Assembly (NCBI GenBank): GCA_037976565.1
Contig: CP137667.1
Location: forward strand, 31,920,459-31,984,458
Length of the DNA: 64,000 nt
DNA from: Mesocentrotus franciscanus
Lineage: Eukaryota; Echinodermata; Echinoidea; Camarodonta; Strongylocentrotidae
Direction: 5' to 3'
Position 1 is the stretch's first letter. The number at the start of each line of letters is the position of its first letter. Below the pieces are notes generated by a model. That model saw nothing but the letters and a program-made list of their open reading frames with translations, searched no databases and was not told the origin of the DNA. A program made the translations under genes and the position numbers. This document shows positions 38,344 through 49,479 of the stretch, in pieces.

Positions 38344-39070
38344 TTCCTATGTAACATGTACCGGTATATGTTGAATATATGCTGCTTTAATACATACATG
38401 TAGTTAAAGCCCTTATGACCCTAGTAACAGACCATCCTATACATATGTGCTGCATATATATAGTATGTACAGCTCCACACTGCTTTGATACAGATATAAC
38501 ACCCTTCTGGCTCTCAACAGACTTGCCTGTACATGTATGCTGTATGTATAAATGCTGCCTTAAAACAAATTTGAACACCCTTCAGCTCTCAAGATACTGG
38601 CCTATAGATGCTTGTATGTATGCTGCATATTACCAGGGCAAGCTGGTCATTCACAATCTCTTAGGCCAATAACTCTTCATTTTCCTCTCATTATATTGCA
38701 ATATATCATGATCCCGATGTCCATTCTTCATTCATATAGCCCTTCCAAAGTACGGATTCTTTGTCTCTGTGGTCTTACCTTGATCCCCAGATGGCCCATT
38801 CATTGACCGGCCAGTCCATTACACCTCATTTACCACATTTGGACCCGTCTCCTGCACGGGCTAAGAAACAAATCACATTTTAAACTGAAGACTTTGGGAG
38901 AAAAATTGGATTATGGGCAAGCCAATATATTAATAGCCATTTTGTCTTGTTCTGACTCACTTTCATCGTGTGTGGTATTATGATGTACATATCTGATTTA
39001 TTTGGTTTGAAATTGAATCTAATTCCCTCTGAAAGGACAGCTTTTAAAAGTTACATGTACCCAGTAAGTA

Positions 39071-39383
39071 TTAAAGGGAAATCCAACCTTGATAATATAA
39101 TATATTTTGAGCAGGGCCTCAAGGGTGAAGGCACTTGGGAGAAAAACAGAACTTTGTGGTATTTATGTACACGACAAACAGGAGAATTATCTGTCACAAT
39201 CCACAGCCAAATTTGCGAATTTGAGATTCACATAGCTGTAGTGATCTTGTATATTTCAAACATTCTTAACTTTTCTTATTATTGGTCTGATTAATTTCAA
39301 AATTTCGCTATTCTGTTTGATTTGTCGCTTTCGTACAAATGAATTTATTACAAGGGTAACCGAAGGATTGGATTGCCCTTTAA
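39071..39383 (+). mobile_element. TTAA-flanked MITE, family 6
   Basis: 313 bp. Left TTAA-AGGGAAATCCAA and right TTGGATTGCCCT-TTAA form an inverted repeat of 16 bp with one mismatch. The plus-strand ORF that runs into it is not thought to be coding. Confidence 0.7.
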
Positions 39384-39471
39384 GTAAAACACTTATGATG
39401 GTCATGTATGAAAGAATGACGGATGCAACCTGGCTCTAGCTAGCAACATTAGAAATGATGTTGTAAAAGTA

Positions 39472-40146
39472 TGGACTATTTTCGTCATGTAACCAAATTT
39501 AAGGCATATGTCTTTGTGAAGTGCCTTGATACACATTGTTTAATTCACCCGTTACAAATAATTGTCTCAATAGTCAGAATGTGTATTGCATACAGTATTC
39601 GTTGCTAGGTAGGACAAACATTATGGCTTGCCCTACCTAGCAACACATAACTCACCAGTATGCAGTTTGCATTCTGACTATTGAAATACAATTATTCTTT
39701 AAGCCCCTCTAAGTGTTGGGAGCCCCAAAAATTTGATGGCAAAATTTCACTTAAATTGTATCATAATATGAAAGAGGATGTCATTTAAAGACACCTTTCT
39801 GCAAGGATTTTCAAAACCATTGTGTTTGAAGTCGAATATTGATGAAAGAATACAAAATTTAGGTTTTCTGCGTACAACAGAAAACCCAAATTATGTATTC
39901 TTTTATCAATATTTGTCTTCAAACACATTTTTTTTTTGGGGGAATCTTTGCAGAAGTGTGTCTTAAATGACATCCTCTTTCACATTATGATACAATTGAA
40001 GTGAAATTTTGCCATCAAATTTTTGGCGAATTTGGGGCTCCCAACACTTTAAGAGGAACTTTAACAGGTGAATGAAATAACTTGTATTGAGGCACTTTGC
40101 AAAGATGCATGCATTAAATTTGGTTACATTACAAAAATGGTCTAGT
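39472..40146. mobile_element. Palindromic element, copy 1, carrying a foldback insertion
   Basis: The left arm (TATTTTCGTCATGTAACC onward) and the right arm (ending GTTACATTACAAAAATGG) are inverted. The inner stem has GTTGCTAGGTAGG and CCTACCTAGCAAC. The uninterrupted copy is at 49480; here 39711-40050 is inserted in the right arm. Confidence 0.7.
39711..40050. mobile_element. Near-perfect 340-bp foldback element
   Basis: From AAGTGTTGGGAGCCCC to GGGGCTCCCAACACTT the sequence folds on itself almost end to end; the centre is GTTTTCTGCGTACAACAGAAAAC. Both strands give similar 62-codon ORFs because of the symmetry, so those ORFs are artefacts. Confidence 0.8.
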
Positions 40147-40378
40147 GAATTATGATTTATTAACAAGAGGATTCTCCATAGGTTGGTGCATAAAAACCAC
40201 ACAGACAATCTACCTTATGTTCATTGTCACCAAACAAATTGAACTCCATATCTTCCAAGGATCACATCACAATAACATCACTCCTCAGGCCAAGTGATAA
40301 TGGCTACGTTCACACGTACGACTCTGGTTATATACTTAACGTTGGCGAACCTCAAAGTTATAAACTGCAATCTACTGA

Positions 40379-40890
40379 CAGCGTGTCCACACACAAAACA
40401 ATTTATCCCGAAACTCTATAACGATACGTCGTATAAAGAATCATCGTATAAATTCCAGGGTGTCCACACACAAGAAACGTCGTATAAAGAATCATCGTAT
40501 AAATTCCAAGGTGTCCACACACACACAAGAAAGTATTCCCAAAACTCTACAGCAAAATGTCGTATAGGTGCGCAGTTTGCTACAGCGGTCATTAATGGAA
40601 GCGGAAATGAGAGGTCAGGTCTCCTTTCGCGCGCGATCCGACGTTAAGCCCCGCCCAGTTAGACTAGTTCCGTCCACACACAAAATTTCCGTAATTAAGC
40701 GTGATTAGGCGTGATTAGTTATTGAGTTCTAGTTCGAAACGATGCCCTAACCTGCGTTTTGTTATACAACGTTTCGTTATACGACGTATAGTTAGTAAGC
40801 GTCCACACACACAATTTCATCATATAACTATCGCGAAACGGTATAACTAATCACGCCTAATCACGGAAAATGTTGTGTGTGGACAGGGGG
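40379..40890 (+). mobile_element. GTCCACACACA-ended MITE, copy 2
   Basis: About 90 percent like the copy at 12065 by eye over the aligned part, with an extra internal GTCGTATAAAGAATCATCG unit. Same inverted ends. It is inserted within the TTCACAC element. Confidence 0.7.
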
Positions 40891-41127
40891 TGAGAATGAT
40901 GAGGGTTCACACAGGACCGAAACAACAAGTATTCAAAGTTAACTACGAACCAGGGAAAGCATTCATTTGAACTACCAGCTGGTATGCATAACATCAAAGT
41001 CAATTGCATCCATACTTCGTGTGGACCCCCACTGCTCGTAGATATTGCACTAACCTTAAGATCTGTCATGGTTTTTGACTTCACGTTAACTTAAAGTCTC
41101 GTCACCACGAGCGCATCCTCACGGTAC

Positions 41128-41472
41128 TTAAAGGGAGATGGTTGTCAGTCTCCATGTGCAGTAGGTCATAATTGGCTGATTCCAGACTTTGTGGAAATAC
41201 CATTAATGGTTGCAGAAGCCTGACACAGAGCAAACCTGTAGTCCCATCAAGAGATAACCCCCGGTCTCTCGGGAGAGTCTTCGCTTGAGGGAAATGTAAA
41301 ATAATGACTTTTCCATATGGGGCAATTGGTGGAAAATGCAGAACTTTACATAGGGCCTGTTGGTCATAAAACAGAAGGCTTATCCTGGTGATTGACAATG
41401 CCCGTTTATCATTGGATGAACACAGGAATGGTGTCGAATTCCCCATGAGAACCCACTACTATAAATATTTAA
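41128..41472 (+). mobile_element. Probable TTAA insertion in the TTCACAC element
   Basis: About 340 bp begins TTAA-AGGGAGATGG and ends at TTTAAC. Alignment of the flanks with 16729-17108 shows it is absent there, so it is an insertion. No clear inverted end is visible at the right. A 114-codon minus-strand ORF inside it is probably chance. Confidence 0.4.
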
Positions 41473-41506
41473 CTAAAAGATAACTTTGAAGTTTATAACC
41501 ACGACC

Positions 41507-42539
41507 TTAAAGGCATCGTTTAACAATGTTAAATCTGAGATGCATGGCCCGACATGTTATCAGTGTCTGTGATATGGTGTAATATTGAAGACCTTACAAA
41601 ATTGCGCTTCAAAATGATCATGAAGTGCCTAAAATAAGTAAAAAAATTTGAGTGACTGGTTTAACCATATTCATTTCCCCCAATAGACTGTAGTGTTATA
41701 AAAGCCGTTAGGAAAACGAAAAAAGAAATTTCGATTCCCAATCATAAATATCTTGATAATCAGACGGGTGATCGGCTTGTAAACGTCATGGGTTTCCTGA
41801 CTGACTTAAAGGTTTATATAAATTATGATTGCAGCATGAGCTTAAAGGCGCACAATCCCGCCAGTGTAGTTATTGCTGCTCTAGTCATCGCCATCTTGGT
41901 TCCGAAGATCGACTTGTAATTTACATACAGCTGTCAATCAAAGTTCAAGGAGGGGGGCATTACAATAACTCTCAACGACTGGCGCACGCATATGCCATGT
42001 GGACACTACGCGCTAATATCGGTTTAATCTTGTTTACCTTGCGCGTATGCGAATTAGGTCAACTCATGATAGTTATATGAATATTCATTACCATTACCAT
42101 CAATGGGCTCTAATTGGCTGTATGTAAATGAAAAAAAATCACGTCATACCTCATTAGGTTTTGTCCCCTGACGCGTATCAACTTGTTGTAATAGGGGGAG
42201 CGCACGCAGGGGACTTAGTGAATGTAGTACGGCCTGCCTTCGCCAAGCCAGCTGATCGCTGCCGATCGTGACGTCACGAAAGTGGGCGGAAACAGCAGCC
42301 GAATCTTAGAGCCAAACTGCGATTGGTATTACTTCGGCACATGTATGCGATAATCGGCATTGTTCGGGCATTCGGAACATGCCATCTGTGTAAGAGCCGT
42401 ATTCTGTTGGTGTCAATAGGCAGCTAGCACCGTCCGCCAGCGCGTACGTATTTTGAACGCCCTCTGGAATACGGGGAACGTGCATCTTTAATCCAGTGTT
42501 TTGTTTAGAATCTGAGAGAAAGATACCCAGTCCCTTTAA
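41507..42539 (+). mobile_element. TTAA MITE family 4, copy 2, interrupted
   Basis: TTAA at 41507-41510 and 42536-42539. Without the insert at 41842-42491 the element is about 387 bp, the same as the copy at 45030. The two halves rejoin exactly (CATGAGC ... CAGTGTTTTGTTTAGAATC). Confidence 0.75.
41842..42491 (+). mobile_element. TTAA-flanked element, family 5, nested inside family 4
   Basis: 650 bp inserted at a TTAA of the host MITE: GAGC-TTAA-AGGCGCACAATCC at the left, AACGTGCATCT-TTAA-TCCAG at the right. The ends are only weakly inverted (AGGCGCAC versus AGATGCAC). It is GC-richer than its surroundings and contains TGACGTCA at 42269. The host site with a single TTAA is inferred by comparison with 34150. 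Confidence 0.7.
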
Positions 42540-42698
42540 AGGCATGTGTGTGAACCTCCACTACTGGGTATGATAGATGTAGCAGTGTTGATGTCACATC
42601 CAGGGGGGTAGAGTGTAAATGTTAAGATAACATTCCCTCCTGGGAACCTTTTAATCATCCTCTTGTCACATTTTACGAGGCCAAAAGCAACAGCCATC

Positions 42699-43218
42699 TT
42701 AAAGGTACTATGTCCCATTTGCAGGCCAAAAAATGAAAAGGTTAAATTCCAACGGCATTTGAAAGACAATACTAATTTAGAACTTCCCTAAATAAAAGGG
42801 GGCTTGAAAATGTCTTTAAGTGGGAAAATAACGACTATTAGTTGTCGAATCGACTTAGGAGCTATAGAGCCAGTAAGTAATAGTCTGATTTTTCAGACCA
42901 CTGTACCGAATGGTCGTACGTTTTATGCTGCGCAAAGATTCAATCAGTTTAATTTTTGCCATTACAAGAAGTGGGTTATTGATATAGACAAATGCTCATG
43001 TACTCTTTACAGCTCATTTTATGTATGTTTTTACCAAAGATGAAAAAGCCAGTCAGTCACTCAATAGTGTCTGACAGTGAAGTCTAGCAAGTAAACAGGT
43101 TTCCTTGCATAATTTGAATATTAGGACACTGCTAACGTTTAAATTTTTACAGATTCATAATTCCTGCAAAGTTCTACAGAATTTGATGTTGGCTGCAAAA
43201 GGGACAAAGTATCTTTAA
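42699..43218 (+). mobile_element. TTAA-flanked MITE, family 1, copy 3
   Basis: TTAA-AGGTACTATGTCCC at the left; GGGACAAAGTATCT-TTAA at the right. The right TTAA also serves as the left TTAA of the fragment at 43215. It carries the 79-codon frame (42804-43043) with FQTTVPNGRTFYAAQRFNQF. Confidence 0.8.
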
Positions 43219-43377
43219 AGGTAAGGTGTCATGTTCTGGTCATGCGATTGCATTGTGAAAGAAACGATGTGGAATCGATCAGAAAAGGTTGATCATCTAG
43301 TATATAAGTATTGGAGTGTACTGCAAGGTTATGGAATCATCAAAATTATAAGAAATTTGGCCCAGTAAAAGAGTCAA
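43215..43377 (-). mobile_element. TTAA MITE family 2, truncated copy
   Basis: Shares TGGTCATGCGATTGCATTGT, GGAATCGATCAGAAAAGGTT and AAATTTGGCCCAGT with 2165-2333 in reverse orientation. It has only one terminus and abuts the element ending at 43218. Confidence 0.65.
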
Positions 43378-43669
43378 CTGACAGCCGGACAGATAAAGTT
43401 GAGTTCTGGTATTGTTGAAAAATGCATCGCTTTCCATATTTTCCATATCCATGAAAATAGTGAAGAGAAGAAAAAAAATGTTGGGAGGGAAATGGAAGTT
43501 TAATTTAGGACAAACAAAACTGTAAGGCCTATTTAGGGGTCAAATCATCCTTACCCCTTCCCACTTTTTCCCCTTTCATTTTAATTTCTTTATTTTAGGG
43601 GGGTAACAAATTTTAAAAAGGTGTCCTTGTATCATCAAAGTGCTCATCGCATCACATGCAGGACCATTT

Positions 43670-43811
43670 CCCTGTTTCATAAAACTTGTCATCATGACAA
43701 TTTACGATAAGTGTTATAAGCTACTGAAATCGTGGCCTGTGATTGGCTGAGATCAAATTTGTCATAGATATTTAGCATGTTATTGATAACAAGTTTTATA
43801 AAACAGGGACC
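43670..43811. mobile_element. GGGCCCTGTTTC palindromic MITE, copy 3
   Basis: Opposite internal orientation (GTGATTGGCTGAGATC in the middle). It is inserted in a unit of the degenerate satellite 43620-44900. Confidence 0.75.
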
Positions 43812-44164
43812 TGGTTTATTTTGTTGATGTGAAATAGGCTACTGAGTACTGACAGAGGTCATGATGACAGTGTGATATGTTTCACATTTGCAGATCACTT
43901 TTTGGGTGTGAAACGGGCATGGATATCATGATATGGTTATGACAGGTAATGTGATATGCATTAGAGTACTGTAGTACAAAGGTACATGTACATAAAAATC
44001 TTTTTTGTTGGTGTGAAAAAGCAATTGAGAGAAGAAACGTGACCTCATATCGTGAAATGATTATGACAGGCATTGTGGTATGCAATAGAGTAATACTACA
44101 GTTCTTGTATACCTACATGAAAGGGGCACTGTGAAAAGGAAGATATTCTTGTATCACAAAGTAA

Positions 44165-44235
44165 TAATAATAATAAAACAGTGCTTACCGGTATAAAGCG
44201 CTTTCCACCAAAGTCTCTAAGCGCCATATGACAGA
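44165..44235 (+). mobile_element. SINE tail fragment
   Basis: AATAATAATAATAAAACAG followed by TATAAAGCGCTTTCCACC and GTCTCTAAGCGCC corresponds to the 3' portion of the tRNA-SINE family, in the same relative orientation as the copy at 25845. It interrupts the degenerate satellite of 43620-44900. Confidence 0.45.
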
Positions 44236-44625
44236 GTGTGGTGTCACGGCATTACATGTAGAACCTGGATCTTATTTTATTGATGTAAACTGGGCGCTGA
44301 GAGAAGAAGCTGTCCCCATATCATGTACAGTAATGTGATGTGCATTAGAGTAGTACAACCATACATGTACATGTACATGAACATCTTATTTGTTGGTGTG
44401 AAAGGGGCAATGAGAGAAGGTACTGTGTCCTCATATGATGAAGTGATATGGCAGAGAGTGGTGTCATTGCATTACATGTACATGTACATGTAGAGCTTAC
44501 AGGTACAGTATATCTTATTTTATTGATGTGAAAGGGGCGTTGAGAGGTAGGTGTCCTTTTCAGCGTGAAATGATTATAAAGCAAACAGTATGACATGTAA
44601 TACTGAATAATGTTGTTGTATTCCA

Positions 44626-44776
44626 GGGCCCCATTTCACAAAACTTGTCATCAGTGACAAATGACAGTTTTTGTTATTTATAAGCTAGTGAAATCCTTGC
44701 TTCTGATTGGTTATCAGCAGATTTGTCACTGATTTTTGTCATTTGTCATTGAAAAAAGGCTTTGAGAAATGGGTCT
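44626..44776. mobile_element. GGGCCCTGTTTC palindromic MITE, copy 4
   Basis: The most diverged copy: GGGCCCCATTTCACAAAACT ... GAGAAATGGGTC. Also inserted in the satellite. Confidence 0.65.
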
Positions 44777-45029
44777 CTGGTCTTATTTTGTTGACCAGTG
44801 TGAAAGGGGCGTTGAGAGAAGGAAGGTGTTCTCATATCGTGAACTGATTCTGACAGGTAATATGATGTGCTCCAATATCAATCATGACAGATCTCTAATT
44901 CAATTACAAGATACCATACCTCATATATGTGTATGTGTACTAGATCACAACTGGTATTCTGTCATTGAAGGCTGTACTATCATGTACATGTACATTTGGC
45001 TACCAAAGCTGTTCAACTACATTATTTTC

Positions 45030-45420
45030 TTAAAGGGATTGGGTAACTTTGTCTCAGATTCTAAACAAAATCCTTGATTTAGCTCATGCTGCAATCATAA
45101 TTATAGACGTTTGGGTCAGTCAGGAATCCCGTGACATACATTTGTGTATAAGCCGATCGCCTGTCTGATTATCAAGATATTTATGATTGCAATTTGAAAT
45201 TTCAAAAAACGTTTTCCTAACGGTTTTTATAACACTACAGTCTATTGGGGAAAATGAGTATGGTAGAACCGGTCACTCAAAGATTTTTACTTTTTAGAGG
45301 CACTTCATGATCATTTTGAAGCGCAATTTCTTTAGGGCTTCAATATTACACCATATCACAGACACTGATAACACGTAGGGCCATGCATCTCAGATTTGGC
45401 ATTGTTAGAAAAACCTTTAA
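45030..45420 (-). mobile_element. TTAA MITE family 4, copy 3
   Basis: 391 bp, inverted relative to the copies at 33819 and 41507. It has intact TTAA at both ends: TTAA-AGGGATTGGGTAAC and AGAAAAACCT-TTAA. Confidence 0.75.
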
Positions 45421-47694
45421 GGTCAAATTGGCACAAATTGTTATCTTACAGTAACACTCTTCCTTGTTTAAGACAAATAAGAATGTATTCATATAACCGA
45501 AAAGATTATAAAATGAACAAAATAAGCCCACTTGTACACCTAAATTTGCTGTGATTTGTTACTTGAAAAAAGGTGGTTTACTAAAATCTAAAGACAACAA
45601 ACGGCAATCATTTTGGGCATTTATATTTGCAATTTCGGAAGCGTACATATTGTGAGGTGTGAATGTGCCGAACCACAGTAATCAAAAAGTAATTTTTGAA
45701 TTATTCAAGTCTTTCAAGACAATTTTCTGTAGTGCACCTCACAAATACCTTGATAATTTTGGATCCCAAATTCCTTTGAATTGAGTTTGAAAAATAATCT
45801 ACTGAAGATGTAGAACTAGTTTCCAGAGGTAGTGTATGTGGTGGTGGTGGGGTGGGTGTGGGAGGGGGGGAGGTAAATTTTAGTCAGTTCACTATATTGA
45901 GAAATTGTACAATCTGATGATACTTCCCTTCCTTTAGGCAAATTCATATCACTGCTTGTGGGATTAGGTACGAATATATGCCTATAGATTATTCTACATA
46001 GCTCAGGTGCGCTCTCTCTCTCTCCCTTTCTCTCCTCCCTCCCTCTCTCTCCTCACTTCCCAGTTCTCTGTCTCACCATCCCTCCATCTACCCCCTTACT
46101 TTCCTCCACTCTCAATCTCTCTAGCAGTATGTCCCTTATCTCTCCTCTCCTCTCGCCCCCCCCCCTTGTCTCTCAAGTTCTCTTTCTCTCCCACGATCCC
46201 TCCATCCACCCCCTCTCTGTCTGTCTCTCAAGTTCTCTTTCTCTCCCACGATCCCTCCATCCACCCCCTCTCTGTCTGTCTCTCTCTGTCTCTCTCTCTC
46301 TCTCTTCCTCACTCTAAATCTCTGTAGCTGTCTCTGTCTCTATCTCTCCTCTCCTTTCTCCCTCCCCCTTTCTCTCCTCTCTCCCTCCCCCCTCTCTTTC
46401 TCTCTCTGTTCACTATTTTGGCTTCCACCACAAACCATATGATACATCTTCTCAATTATCTTCCAAGCAATCAAAATCACTTCCAGACCTCAACCTTCGG
46501 AGTCAACCACAAACAATCAGTTATGATGTGTTCCATTCATACCTGCAAATCCATTCTTAACTGACTGAATTCATTTGTGATGTCTGTACACACATACAAT
46601 ATATTGTTTGTGGTGATGTCTTCTTTGGTTGATGATCTCCTTCACCTAGTATGGTTGAATTATGGTTCAACAGTGTTCTACCAGGTACTACCAGCCAGTC
46701 AGGCACCCTGTACTATAGGTACCGTTAGTTCGTTACACTGCGTGCATCAGGAGTTCTAATATCGCCTATTGGGCTGCTGTAGGTGTATATATTATTATAT
46801 ATAAATAATAATTAAAACAAGTGAAATAAAAATCCTTGAGAGTTCTCTTCTTCACTATGACAGGTTTTAATTTTATTTCTTCAGAATTAAAAATTAAAAT
46901 TTACAAACAAATGCAACAAAATATATACAAATAATGCATATGAGCGCATTGCGCTAAAATTGCGCGATGCTTGGAAACAGTTTGGTTGTTAATAAACAAT
47001 GACTACATAAGCATGCTTTTCATACAAAATACTTTATTATATTCAAAATATAAAGTTATTAGCAACATTTCAACTAAATCTCAGAACAATCTGAGTTGGG
47101 CAGCAGAGTCTCTTTATAGACCAAAAACCCCAGGCACACAATCTAAGACCTGGGTAGCACTACCCAAAGCCTCCCACTGATGTAAATAATAAATTTCTGT
47201 TTGCGGGTGCCCTTTAAGGATTTGCATTATACAAGTGCGATTTTCTCACGTTGATTTTTAAGTATTAATATTTTACTGGGTTTTTTCAGTTCGCTAGAGC
47301 TATTTTTCTATTTACTGGAGCTAAATCGCTCACTGCTCCTGTGTTATGAGTATTTTTTTTTTCACTGCTACCTACTCCCTATGCTCAGTGCTATTCCACA
47401 TATTGTTTTAATACGTGCATGTACATGTACATGTACGTGGGATTAAGAACGAAAACAAACCCACCAGCTTGGCTGCGTAGTGACCAACTTTTAATGACAG
47501 CCAAAAGTACTTCATATGTTTGTACATACATATATTACGTTATTCAGAGAGGTACATGTACGTCTATAGCTATACTAGGAAAAGGGCTGAAGGATTTATT
47601 ACACAGAGAAAACTTGTGGAAACTTTTTTGAAAAGTAGGCTAAGAATCATTAATTGTAAATTGTAAACTTTATTGATAGTTTACAATTTACATG
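45421..47694. other. Spacer around the CT tract
   Basis: Apart from the CT tract listed separately, AT-rich DNA with a small AT hairpin at 46784-46812 and TGTACA runs at 47418-47438. Confidence 0.45.
46008..46420 (+). repeat. CT-rich tract with a 59-bp duplication
   Basis: TCTCTCCCACGATCCCTCCA and CCCCCTCTCTGTCTGTCTCT repeat in tandem. ORFs are artefacts. Confidence 0.9.
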
Positions 47695-48182
47695 TACCGT
47701 ATATGCCGGCGTAAAGGCCGCAGTATTTTCTGACTAGAAAATGTCAAAAAGTCTGGGTGCGGCCAATGCGCCACAACAGTCAAAAGTCGGAAATGAAACC
47801 ACCACATATTCGTACATATGGGACTACAATGTACAATGTACAATGGTACAGGACATTTCTAGAATAACTCCACACATCTTACCTCATATCCTACATTTTA
47901 TATTGTTGACATAAAGTTTTGACAATCTCGTGAATAAACTTCATAACTACCGGTAGATCTAGATCTAAGTTCGTGCCATCGCTAAAGCAACCTCAATTCT
48001 CGCAGCCCGCGCAATACACGATCGACTGTGGCCGGAGAAAAAGCTGAAGTAAGACAGCATCTGGCTTGTTGCCTACGGTGTTGGCAAAAAAGCAAATCAT
48101 TTTTTTTTTTTTGTCTACGCAATGTCAAAATCGGGGGTGCGGCCTATACGGCGCTGCGGCCTTAACGCCGGCAAATACGGTA
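47695..48182. mobile_element. TACCGTA-ended MITE with TA target site
   Basis: 488 bp. Left TACCGTATATGCCGGCGT and right ACGCCGGCAAATACGGTA are inverted for about 29 bp with few mismatches. The outermost TA on each side fits a TA duplication as used by Tc1/mariner/pogo transposases. A perfect 15-bp hairpin (47656-47693) abuts the left end. Confidence 0.7.
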
Positions 48183-48673
48183 GGTAAACTCTCACATACA
48201 TGTACATGTACCAATATATTTTCGATCAAGAGTCTGCAGTCTCCACCCAGCCCACTCATACACACACGGAATGGGTCTGGAATGCAGACTACATACATGA
48301 ACTCCACATGAATGTATCCTTTTATGAGAGCCTTGAAAGTTAACCTTTGACCTCAGTCTATTTGGCATTGATTTAGGAGGTGTAAGAATGCCTTGAGGTG
48401 TGTTCCCATTAGCCTGAACAAGCACCAGCTTGAGATGCTGGGACCATGTTAGGACAATCAGCGCTTCTAACAAAAAGAACTGCTCAGTCTGAACTCTGAA
48501 GTTCATGTGCTCCATTGTATGTAGCCCAACTTGAGCTAACCCGATCGCTTGAGGAGCTGGCTTGAGGTTCTGAGTATATCACTGCCCAAGTGTATGCAGA
48601 TTACATGCCTACTTTCAGACTATTCAGTGAACAAGTCCTAGTTTACTTTGTCCTAATATCTTGAGCTAATATC

Positions 48674-49168
48674 CTAAGGGTAGGTTCAATCGACACTTTT
48701 TCACCTTAGAATCACGGTTTTCAAAGACGTTTAGTTTAAAACACGGTTGTATTCAAGCGATTTTTCGTTGGTCGTAAAAATAAACGTGTTTAAAAACACA
48801 AACATGAAACGCTGAAAAAGATGCGTTTTGTATCATGATTCTGCAGAATCACGGTCGCTAAAATTCGCTTGAACGAACAGAGATCTCAATCATGATTCTA
48901 TGACGTCATTATCCTGGCCTGCTTCCGGTTTGACCGACAGTCGACCGTAAACACAGACAGAAAGCACGTGGCGAAGTTGACCTATACTTCCTGGGTCAAA
49001 CTGCACAGTGTCGATTCTTCCTGGGTGGGCTTGAACTGAGCGAGAATTAACGTTGATGGAAAATCGCTAGAACGATCTCCCGCAGTAACCGTGTTTTGTA
49101 TCGGCGTTTTGATTTGTGATTCATGTTTGTGATTCTAGCTTCAAAAAATCGCTTGAACGCACCCTAAG
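48674..49168. mobile_element. MITE related to the GGGTGCGTT family
   Basis: 495 bp, ends CTAAGGGTAGGTTCAATCG and CGCTTGAACGCACCCTAAG, inverted with few mismatches. Internal TTCCTGGGTCAAAC matches the element at 33108. TGACGTCA lies at 48901. Confidence 0.7.
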
Positions 49169-49479
49169 CACAACAGAGAATTCACTCATGTTTCAATCAA
49201 TTAATCAATCAATGGTTGTTTAATAATGCAACTAAAACCATGTTTTGTACTAAATAATTTTATATGAAAAGCAGCTGAAGCTTGGTCATTCATATTTACA
49301 TGGATGATCCATATCTTAATAGGCAGATAAAAATGACATTCTCAGGTCATTTCATATTAGAGAGTATATATTGCAAAGTGATCTATATTAGAGAGTATAT
49401 AATGCACAGTGATCTGCTAAGAAGAATAAATAGCAATTTTACGATTGTTCAAAAAATGATTTTAAAATTGGATTTGTAA

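Larger units (their letters stand above)
40307..41506 (+). mobile_element. TTCACAC-ended element, copy 2, carrying two insertions
   Basis: The left piece (40307-40378) and the later pieces align in order with 16729-17108. It is broken by the GTCCACACACA element (40379-40890) and by the insertion at 41128. Its right end runs directly into the TTAA element at 41507, which probably replaced the terminus. Confidence 0.6.
43620..44900 (+). repeat. Degenerate satellite, roughly 120-200-bp units
   Basis: Repeated blocks: TTTGTTGGTGTGAAAGGGGC, GAGAGAAGG, CTCATATCGTGAAATGATTA, GACAGGTAATGTGATATGCA, TTAGAGTA. Two palindromic MITEs (43670, 44626) and a SINE fragment (44165) are inserted in it. Confidence 0.7.

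Noticed and set aside
39778..39973. Two similar 62-codon ORFs on opposite strands
   Set aside because: Produced by the foldback symmetry.
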